Positions 1-5,035 of a stretch of DNA of 6,507 bases are shown piece after piece. Position 1 is the first letter of the stretch. Each line of letters opens with the position of its first letter. The position numbers and the translations under genes were made by a program. Origin of the DNA: a bacterium (GTDB taxonomy: Bacteria; Verrucomicrobiota; Verrucomicrobiae; Opitutales; Opitutaceae). The DNA is taken from the NCBI GenBank assembly GCA_021780625.1, contig JAJXYI010000480.1, forward strand, positions 1 to 6,507. The letters run 5' to 3'. The notes below the pieces were generated by a model. The model was not told where the DNA came from, did no database searches, and saw only the letters and a list, made by a program, of their open reading frames with translations.

Positions 1-1
1 C

Positions 2-556
2 AAGAAGTACAACGTCGTTTTCGAAGTCCGCTCCTCCTTTAACCACAACCCAGGAACCATCGTGAAAGAAGAAGTCGCCTCCATGGAACAGGTCGTCGTC
101 CGCGGCGTCGCCGTGGACAAGAACCAGGCTAAGGTCGCCGTCAGCAACGTGACCGACAAGCCGGGCACGGCGGCGAAGGTGTTCAAGGCGCTCTCGGAGG
201 CGAACATCGTCGTCGACATGATCGTGCAGAACGTCGGCCGCAATGGCGTGGCGAACCTCACGTTCACGGTTCCGCAGAACGAGGTCCGCAAGGCTGCCCA
301 GGTGCTCGACCCGGTGCTCAAGGAGCTCGGCGGCTCGTTCAGCACCCAGGAGCAGGTCGCGAAGCTATCCGTCGTGGGCGTCGGCATGAAGACCCACAGT
401 GGCGTGGCAGCCACGCTCTTCCGGGCGCTGGCCGACACGGGCGTGAACATCGACCTGATCAGCACCTCGGAGATCCGCATCACCGTCGCCATCGACCAAT
501 CCCGTGCCGACGACGCCGCCCGCGCCGTGCACACGGCGTTCGGGCTGGATCAATGA
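2..556 (+). CDS. lysC: Aspartokinase, C-terminal regulatory part (5' truncated by window)
   Basis: Aspartokinase phosphorylates L-aspartate, the committed step towards lysine, threonine and methionine, in the cytoplasm. Only the last 184 residues are visible, and the reading frame is open from base 2 at the window edge. They hold the two C-terminal ACT domains that bind feedback amino acids. ACT1 spans about visible residues 41-100 and contains VTDKPGTAAKVFKAL. ACT2 spans about 119-183 and contains the family-typical TSEIRITVAI stretch. The upstream SSFNHNPGTIV segment is also typical of aspartokinases, so the GTG at 62 is an internal valine codon and not a start. The catalytic kinase domain lies outside the window. 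The stop codon (554-556) is followed immediately by a heptamer repeat array. The next metabolic gene is thrC on the same strand, which suggests one threonine-biosynthesis operon interrupted by the four-helix cassette. The identification is firm; the allosteric effector cannot be read from the sequence. Confidence 0.96.
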   Translation, partial: KKYNVVFEVRSSFNHNPGTIVKEEVASMEQVVVRGVAVDKNQAKVAVSNVTDKPGTAAKVFKALSEANIVVDMIVQNVGRNGVANLTFTVPQNEVRKAAQVLDPVLKELGGSFSTQEQVAKLSVVGVGMKTHSGVAATLFRALADTGVNIDLISTSEIRITVAIDQSRADDAARAVHTAFGLDQ

Positions 557-597
557 GGAAGTCGGATGTCGGAAGTCGGAGATCGGATCTCTGACTT
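557..597 (+). repeat. Left heptamer array of the four-helix cassette
   Basis: Five tandem heptamers of the form GGANNTC lie at 557-591: GGAAGTC, GGATGTC, GGAAGTC, GGAGATC, GGATCTC. They begin at the first base after the lysC stop codon. The array ends in CTGACTT, which makes 573-597 an imperfect palindrome centred on base 585 (12 pairs, one of them G-T). Bases 568-587 are an exact inverted copy of 1054-1073 on the far side of the four-helix gene. Confidence 0.9.
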
Positions 598-623
598 GCG
601 CCGTCCGCATGACGCATCGTGCC

Positions 624-1037
624 ATGTCAGGGGCGATCAGGCATTTCTCCGACCTTGAGGTTTATCGAGACTCCTTTCGCCTCGGCATGCGCATATTTGA
701 ACCGAGCCGCTCCTTCCCCAAAGAGGAGCAGTTTGCGCTCACGGATCAGCTTCGCCGATCTGCTCGTTCGGTGGGTGCCAACATAGCCGAAGCCTGGGGA
801 AAACGGCGCTACGAGGCGCATTTTGTCAGCAAACTTTCGGATGCCGACACCGAACTGCACGAGACCGAACACTGGTTGGCGTTCGCCTCAAAACACGGCT
901 ACACCGACAAGGTGGCGTTTGACGGATTTCGCGATGAGATCGCGTCGATAGGCCGCCGCCTGGGGGCTATGATGTCCAATCCGAAGCCCTTCGTCCTCCG
1001 ACTCCGTGCCGTTAATAGTCGGGATGGAGAACTCTGA
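624..1037 (+). CDS. Four-helix bundle protein, 23S rRNA intervening-sequence (IVP/S23) type
   Basis: This 137-residue protein belongs to the four-helix-bundle family first seen encoded in 23S rRNA intervening sequences. Its biochemical role is not established, and structural relatives include the Avd accessory proteins of diversity-generating retroelements. Diagnostic features in order are FSDLEVYRDSFRLG near the N-terminus, FPKEEQFALTDQLRRSARSVGANIAEAW, then the basic KRRYEAHFVSKLSDADTELHETEHWL helix, and a last helix ending in MMSNP. No signal peptide or membrane segment is visible. I chose the ATG at 624 because homologues typically begin a few residues before F-x-DLEVY. An in-frame ATG at 609 would add five residues, and starts further upstream would run through the repeat and lysC. 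No Shine-Dalgarno sequence is evident. By hand count about 66% of codons end in G or C, against roughly 87% in an early stretch of thrC. The last codons and stop lie within the right heptamer array. Confidence 0.87.
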   Translation: MSGAIRHFSDLEVYRDSFRLGMRIFEPSRSFPKEEQFALTDQLRRSARSVGANIAEAWGKRRYEAHFVSKLSDADTELHETEHWLAFASKHGYTDKVAFDGFRDEIASIGRRLGAMMSNPKPFVLRLRAVNSRDGEL

Positions 1038-1073
1038 CTTCTGACCTCCGATCTCCGATCTCCGACTTCCGAC
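1029..1073 (-). repeat. Right heptamer array of the four-helix cassette (inverted)
   Basis: On the + strand this is a run of GANNTCC/T heptamers: GAACTCT (1029), GACTTCT (1036), GACCTCC (1043), GATCTCC (1050), GATCTCC (1057), GACTTCC (1064), then a partial GAC. Read on the minus strand these are the same (G/A)GANNTC units as the left array. The stop codon of the four-helix gene (1035-1037) falls inside it. The array ends 5 bases before the thrC ATG, so it occupies the position where the thrC ribosome-binding site would be expected. Confidence 0.9.
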
Positions 1074-1078
1074 CACTC

Positions 1079-2437
1079 ATGAGATTCATCAGCACTCGCG
1101 GACAAACTCCTGCTCTCGGCTTTTCCGATGCCGTGGCGACCGGACTGGCGCCCGACGGCGGGTTGTTCCTGCCCGAGAGCCTGCCCGATCTGTCGGGGGC
1201 GCTCGCGCACTTTGCGGGGCTGAACTACGCCGCGCTCTGCGCGGAATTCTTCAGTTTCTTCGCCACGGACATTCCCCCCGCCGAGCTTGGCGCCATGGCG
1301 GAGCGCGCGTATCGAAGCTTTGACCACAAGGACGTCGCGCCGCTCGTGCGCCTCGACGAGCGCACCTTCGTGCTCGAGCTGTTCCACGGTCCCACGCTCG
1401 CGTTCAAGGATTTCGCGCTCCAGTTTCTCGGCAACCTCTACGAGCGCCAGTGCCGTCTCCGGGGCGAGTCGATCAACGTGCTCGGCGCCACGTCGGGTGA
1501 CACCGGCTCGGCCGCCATCCACGGCCTGCTGGGCAAGCCCGGCACCGCGATCTTCATCCTGTATCCGGAGGGCCGCACCTCGCCGCTCCAGGAGCGGCAG
1601 ATGGCGTGCACCGGCGCGCCCAACGTGTTCGCGCTCTCGGTGAACGGCACCTTCGACGACGCCCAGGCGGCGCTCAAGGAGGTCTTCGGCGACCAGGACT
1701 TCCGCTCCCGGCACCGGCTATCGGCAGTCAATTCGATCAACCTGGCCCGCGTGCTGGCCCAGTGCGTCTATTACCTCTGGGCCTGGCTCCGGCTCCCCGC
1801 CGACCTGCGCGACCGCGTGGAGTTCGTCGTGCCCACGGGCAACTTCGGCAATGTGCTCGCCGGTTGGATGCTCCGCCGCATGGGCGTGCCCATCCCCGGC
1901 TTCCGCGTCGCGACCAACCAGAACGACATCCTCCACCGCCTGTTCGAGACAGGCGAATACCGGATCGGCGAGGTGCACCCGAGCCTCGCCCCGTCGATGG
2001 ACATCCAGGTCGCGTCGAACTTCGAGCGGTTCCTCTACTACAGCCTCGGCTCCGACCCCGCGCGGGTGCGCGAGGTGATGCGGACCTTCAGGGAGACGGG
2101 TTCGTACCGCTTCGAGCAGTTTGACCGCGACTGCTTCAGCGCCTCGCGCTGCACGGACGGCGAGATCCCTGGAATCATCGCCGACTTGTACCGGAAATTC
2201 GGTTACGTTGCCGATCCGCACACCGCCTGCGGCTTCAAGGACCTGCGCCCCGACCGGGTCAGCGTGGTGCTTGCAACGGCGCATCCCGCCAAGTTCCCCG
2301 ACACCATCGTCTCGGCGATCGGCGTCGAGCCACGTCACCCGACGCTGGAGGCTCTGAAGTCGAAGCCCCTAGTGAAGCACCGCATCGCGGCCGAGCCCGC
2401 CGTGATCAAGCAGTTCATCGAGTCGAACGCGGTCTGA
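1079..2437 (+). CDS. thrC: Threonine synthase (PLP-dependent)
   Basis: Threonine synthase converts O-phospho-L-homoserine to L-threonine and phosphate with pyridoxal phosphate, the last step of threonine synthesis, in the cytoplasm. The 452 residues match the bacterial/fungal-length class; the E. coli enzyme has 428. The N-terminal domain begins MRFISTRGQTPALGFSDAVATG with the usual APDGGLFLP motif. LAFKDFALQFL places the PLP-binding lysine at K110. GATSGDTGSAA (136-146), SINLARV (219-225), the phosphate-binding PTGNFGN loop (252-258) and ATAHPAKFP (399-407) are all present, so the enzyme looks intact. The start ATG at 1079 is supported by family N-termini. No Shine-Dalgarno sequence precedes it, because the inverted heptamer array reaches to within 5 bases. 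It follows lysC on the same strand and was probably co-transcribed with it. A further heptamer array begins 3 bases after the stop. Confidence 0.97.
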   Translation: MRFISTRGQTPALGFSDAVATGLAPDGGLFLPESLPDLSGALAHFAGLNYAALCAEFFSFFATDIPPAELGAMAERAYRSFDHKDVAPLVRLDERTFVLELFHGPTLAFKDFALQFLGNLYERQCRLRGESINVLGATSGDTGSAAIHGLLGKPGTAIFILYPEGRTSPLQERQMACTGAPNVFALSVNGTFDDAQAALKEVFGDQDFRSRHRLSAVNSINLARVLAQCVYYLWAWLRLPADLRDRVEFVVPTGNFGNVLAGWMLRRMGVPIPGFRVATNQNDILHRLFETGEYRIGEVHPSLAPSMDIQVASNFERFLYYSLGSDPARVREVMRTFRETGSYRFEQFDRDCFSASRCTDGEIPGIIADLYRKFGYVADPHTACGFKDLRPDRVSVVLATAHPAKFPDTIVSAIGVEPRHPTLEALKSKPLVKHRIAAEPAVIKQFIESNAV

Positions 2438-2440
2438 ATC

Positions 2441-2475
2441 AGAAGTCAGAAGTCGGAAGTCGGAAGTCAGACGTC
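2441..2475 (+). repeat. Third heptamer array, downstream of thrC
   Basis: Five tandem heptamers: AGAAGTC, AGAAGTC, GGAAGTC, GGAAGTC, AGACGTC. The family is the same as around the four-helix cassette and the orientation matches the left array. It begins 3 bases after the thrC stop codon. Bases 2452-2464 are an exact inverted match to 1061-1073 at the right end of the cassette. No four-helix gene accompanies this copy. Confidence 0.88.
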
Positions 2476-2489
2476 AGAATTTTTGGAGT

Positions 2490-2532
2490 GCGGAACCTCG
2501 GTTCCGCTTTGGGACGCGAGTCTCGACTCGCG
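2490..2532. repeat. Twin hairpin element (two 8-bp inverted repeats with TC centres)
   Basis: There are two perfect stem-loops in a row. At 2490-2507, GCGGAACC and GGTTCCGC flank TC. At 2515-2532, CGCGAGTC and GACTCGCG flank TC. They are separated by 7 bases (TTTGGGA). Arm length and loop are identical, but arm sequences differ apart from the TC centre and its flanking C and G. This resembles the REP/BIME-like interspersed palindromes of many bacterial genomes. Neither hairpin is followed by a real T-run on either strand, so neither is a convincing intrinsic terminator, although their position between convergent genes would allow a role in 3'-end formation. Confidence 0.75.
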
Positions 2533-2546
2533 CCAGTGCGGCAGTC

Positions 2547-2560
2547 AGAAGACAGAGGTC
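2547..2560 (+). repeat. Degenerate heptamer remnants
   Basis: Two further units, AGAAGAC and AGAGGTC, sit in the same orientation as the array at 2441-2475 and are preceded by a partial AGTC at 2543. The twin hairpin element therefore lies between two blocks of the same heptamer, as if it had inserted into a longer array. The match is short and degenerate. Confidence 0.5.
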
Positions 2561-2656
2561 GGTGGGGCAATTTTGGCTCGGTGATTTCGTCTGATCGCTT
2601 GGTTCGGCCTTCTTGGTCAACTTCGTTTCCTTCTGTTCACTGCGTTTCTTGATTCA
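2561..2656 (-). repeat. Non-coding tail with degenerate purine-rich repeat at the kinase 3' end
   Basis: No gene is supported between thrC and the hybrid kinase, and this is the last part of that gap. On the minus strand it is rich in A and G, with a degenerate unit of about 18 bases seen twice (+ strand 2622-2640 and 2641-2657, sharing CGTTTC followed by TT and a later TTCA). The second copy overlaps the stop codon of the kinase gene (2654-2656). Similar purine-rich repeats recur between genes in several Verrucomicrobia and Planctomycetes, from memory and not checked. No terminator hairpin with a T-run was found for the minus-strand operon. Confidence 0.35.
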
Positions 2657-4582
2657 GACTTTGGATGACAGCTGGTGGTGGATGGCTTCGAGGAGGGTGC
2701 GGGATTCGACGGGCTTGAGCAGGACGGTGTCGATGCCGAGGCCGGCGAGCTCCTCCTTGCGTTCGGCGGGATCGAGGCCGCTGAAGGCGATGACCCGAAG
2801 GCGGGGCTCCAGGGCGCGCAGCATACGGATGAGTGCAAGGCCTCCCATCGCTGGCATCATGATGTCGCTGATGACGAGTCCGATATCGCCCCGGTGCCGG
2901 ATGAACAGCGGGATGGCGTCCTCGCCGTTGGCCGCGTCGATCACGCGGTATCCAGTTCTCTCGAGCAGTGTGCGGGTGGCGACGCGGATCGGGCCCTCGT
3001 CGTCGACCACGAGGATGAGTTCGTTATTGCCCCGCGGCGTGGTGGCGCGAACGGGCTCGGCCGCTGCGGTGTCTGAGCCGGTGAGGGCGGGAAGGTAGAT
3101 GCGGAACGTGGTGCCGCGACCGACTTCACTCTCGAGTATGACGAAGCCGCCGTGGTTGGAGACGATGCCGTGCACGGTCGAGAGCCCCAGGCCGGTGCCT
3201 TTGCCGACCTCCTTGGTCGTGAAGAACGGATCGAAGATGCGGGGAAGGTGCTCCTTTGGGATTCCGACGCCGGTATCGCCGACAGAGAGCACAACGTAGG
3301 GTCCGGGCCGGGCCTTGGTATGGAGGGCGCAGTCGGACTCCGAGAGCCTCACGTTTTCGGCACGAAGCTGGAGCGATCCCCCGTTTGGCATCGCGTCGCG
3401 AGCGTTCACGCTGAGGTTCATCAGCACCTGGTGGATCTGGATCGAGTCGGCCATGATCGTCCAGGCTTCGGCTGGCGCGCACCAGTTGATCTGGATGTTG
3501 CGGGGGAAGGTTTCCTTGGTGATCTGGACGATCTCGCGCAGGATCGGCTCGGGTTTGATGGCAGCGCGGGAGCCACCCAGGCCGCGGCTGAAGGCGAGGA
3601 GCTGGCGTATTATCCCCGCTCCGCGATTGGCGCTGATCTCGACGAGTTCGAGAAGGTGCCGCTGCTGGGGATCGGTGAGCTGTTCCTTGAGGATGCCCGG
3701 CGCCATCAGCACGGGGGCGAGGATGTTGTTCAGGTCATGGGCGAGCCCGCTGGCGAGGGTGCCGATGGCCTCCATGCGCTGGGCGCGGAGGAGCTGTTCC
3801 TCGAGCCGCTTCTGTTCCGTGATGTCCTCGGCCACGCCGACGATCTGACCGTTTCCGCCCTGTGGAGCCCGGGCCGGAAAGGCGCGGTCGCGTATCCAGC
3901 GCTCGGTGCCGTCGGGGAGCACGATCCGGTAGGTCTCGTGATAATCGCGTCCCGATGCTGTCGCCTCCATGGCGCGGAGCACACGGTCGCGGTCCTCCTG
4001 ATGGATTGAGTCGCGCCAGGGCAGGAGGCCGGGAGCCAGCTCGGACCGGGGGCGTCCCCAGGTGCGTTCGTAGGCGGGGCTCAGATACAGCAGGGTGCCG
4101 GTGGCGGCGTCGGTCATCCAGAACACCTCGTGGATGTTGTCCACCACCTGGAGAAAGCGCTCCTCGCTCGCGCGCAGGGCGCGCGCCGACTCGAGTTCCT
4201 GCCTGCGGAAGCGGGCCTGGTCGAGCGCCTGGCGTACGACGGAACCGAGGCGGGCCAGCCGGTCCTTGATCAGGTAGTCGCTCGCGCCCTGTTTGATCGC
4301 GTTGACGGCGATCTCCTCGCCGATGGTACCGGAGACGAGGATGAAGGGAATATCCGGGGCGCGCTCCTTCAGGAGCCCCAGCGCCTTCAAGCCGTCGAAT
4401 TGCGGCATCTCGAAATCGGATAGGATGACATCCGGAGTCCGGCCCAGCGCGCGGAGGTAGTCGGCTTCGTTGTCCACCCGCTCGGCTTCGAACGCGAAGC
4501 CCTCCTTGCGGAGCTCGCGGAGGAGGAGGTCCGCATCGTCGGGGTTGTCTTCGAGCAGGAGGACTTTGATCGGCTCGGGCAT
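2654..4582 (-). CDS. Hybrid sensor histidine kinase, REC-PAS-HisKA-HATPase-REC
   Basis: This soluble 642-residue hybrid kinase has receiver domains at both ends. The N-terminal REC spans about 5-125, with acidic residues E11/D12, phospho-acceptor D56 (ILSDFEMP), S84 and K106 (YLIKDRL). A PAS/PAC sensor domain spans about 140-258 and ends VGVAEDITEQKR. The dimerisation/phosphotransfer domain carries H282 in LASGLAHDLNN. The ATPase domain has an N box (LMNLSVNARDAM, N389/N393), DTGVGI (436-441), an F box (IFDPFFTTK) and GTGLGLS (462-468). The C-terminal REC spans about 522-640, with D527/D528, phospho-acceptor D573 (ISDIMMP), S601 and K623. All catalytic residues are present and no membrane segment is visible. 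The ATG at 4582 puts the start 6 bases after the receiver gene's stop codon, so the two are probably cotranscribed. The N-terminal REC could accept phosphate from the upstream kinase. The signal and final output are unknown. Confidence 0.93.
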   Translation of the reverse strand: MPEPIKVLLLEDNPDDADLLLRELRKEGFAFEAERVDNEADYLRALGRTPDVILSDFEMPQFDGLKALGLLKERAPDIPFILVSGTIGEEIAVNAIKQGASDYLIKDRLARLGSVVRQALDQARFRRQELESARALRASEERFLQVVDNIHEVFWMTDAATGTLLYLSPAYERTWGRPRSELAPGLLPWRDSIHQEDRDRVLRAMEATASGRDYHETYRIVLPDGTERWIRDRAFPARAPQGGNGQIVGVAEDITEQKRLEEQLLRAQRMEAIGTLASGLAHDLNNILAPVLMAPGILKEQLTDPQQRHLLELVEISANRGAGIIRQLLAFSRGLGGSRAAIKPEPILREIVQITKETFPRNIQINWCAPAEAWTIMADSIQIHQVLMNLSVNARDAMPNGGSLQLRAENVRLSESDCALHTKARPGPYVVLSVGDTGVGIPKEHLPRIFDPFFTTKEVGKGTGLGLSTVHGIVSNHGGFVILESEVGRGTTFRIYLPALTGSDTAAAEPVRATTPRGNNELILVVDDEGPIRVATRTLLERTGYRVIDAANGEDAIPLFIRHRGDIGLVISDIMMPAMGGLALIRMLRALEPRLRVIAFSGLDPAERKEELAGLGIDTVLLKPVESRTLLEAIHHQLSSKV

Positions 4583-4588
4583 CGCGTT

Positions 4589-5035
4589 TCAGGAGGCGGG
4601 CGGTTGGTTGAGCAGGAGCCAGTACAGGCCCAGGTTCTGGACGGCGTCGACGAAGCGTTCAAAGTCCACGGGCTTCACGATGTAGCTGTTCACGCCGAGA
4701 TTGTAGCTCTCGACGATGTCGCGCTGCTCCTTGGATGAGGTGAGGACGACGACGGGGATGGTGCGGGTGGCGGCGTCGCCCTTGAGCGTGCGGAGCACCT
4801 CGAGGCCGTCGATCTTGGGGAGTTTCAGGTCGAGCAGGATGACCTTGGGGTTGGCGGGGCCGCCGCCGGCGGCGTATTCGTTGCGGCGATAGATGAAGTC
4901 GAGTGCCTGTTCGCCGTCGCGGGCGACGTGGATCGAGTTGGAGAGCCGGGCCTTGGACAGGGCGCGAAGGGTGAGGTCGAGGTCGTCGGGGTTGTCCTCG
5001 ACGAGGAGGATTTCAATGGCCTGGTTTGAATTCAT
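4589..5035 (-). CDS. Single-domain response regulator, Rcp1-like receiver
   Basis: A 148-residue stand-alone receiver with no output domain, of the type paired with phytochrome-like kinases (Rcp1 family). Visible landmarks are IEILLVEDNPDD (acidic residues E13/D14), the phospho-acceptor D69 in VILLDLKLPKIDGLEVL, T99 in VVVLTSS, and K121 in SYIVKPVDF. The insertion YRRNEYAAGGGPANPK between helix 2 and strand 3, and the C-terminal FVDAVQNLGLYWLLLNQPP tail, are hallmarks of this subfamily. The start ATG (5035-5033) overlaps the TGA of the upstream kinase in an ATGA junction, which implies translational coupling and a cognate pair. It probably receives phosphate from that kinase and passes it on or acts by protein contact, for instance with the hybrid kinase encoded next. 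The pairing is inferred from gene order. Confidence 0.94.
   Translation of the reverse strand: MNSNQAIEILLVEDNPDDLDLTLRALSKARLSNSIHVARDGEQALDFIYRRNEYAAGGGPANPKVILLDLKLPKIDGLEVLRTLKGDAATRTIPVVVLTSSKEQRDIVESYNLGVNSYIVKPVDFERFVDAVQNLGLYWLLLNQPPAS

Larger units (their letters stand above)
557..1073 (+). mobile_element. Putative heptamer-bounded four-helix-protein cassette
   Basis: The unit consists of a small gene between two arrays of the same heptamer in opposite orientation, with a perfect 20-bp inverted repeat at 568-587 and 1054-1073. It fills almost the whole space between lysC and thrC, leaving no bases on the left and 5 on the right, without breaking either gene. No transposase, recombinase or reverse transcriptase is encoded within it. 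I see no clear target-site duplication, although the repeats would hide one. Its composition differs from both neighbours. Calling it mobile is an inference from this architecture. It could instead be a local gene whose flanks were colonised independently by the repeat. Confidence 0.45.

Noticed and set aside
62..556. GTG at 62 as the start of a separate ACT-domain protein
   Set aside because: The frame is open back to base 2, and the upstream residues (YNVVFEVRSSFNHNPGTI) are normal aspartokinase sequence, so this is an internal codon.
504..1037. Longer four-helix ORF starting at 504 inside lysC
   Set aside because: The first 40 residues would be translated from lysC in another frame and from the repeat array. 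Family N-termini fit the ATG at 624.
557..1076. Diversity-generating retroelement (four-helix protein as Avd)
   Set aside because: There is no reverse transcriptase, template repeat or variable repeat in the window, and the sequence matches the IVP-type family better.
557..1076. 23S rRNA intervening sequence
   Set aside because: The flanks are lysC and thrC coding sequence, and no rRNA is present.
2490..2532. Rho-independent terminator for thrC or for the facing operon
   Set aside because: The stems are strong, but only TTT follows the first on the + strand and there is no T-run after either on the minus strand. The TTTTT at 2480-2484 precedes the hairpins.
2441..2560. CRISPR array
   Set aside because: The units are contiguous 7-mers with no spacers and no cas genes are present.
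3152..4009. + strand open frame of 285 codons antisense to the hybrid kinase
   Set aside because: It is a shadow of the minus-strand kinase, with low-complexity composition and no family resemblance.
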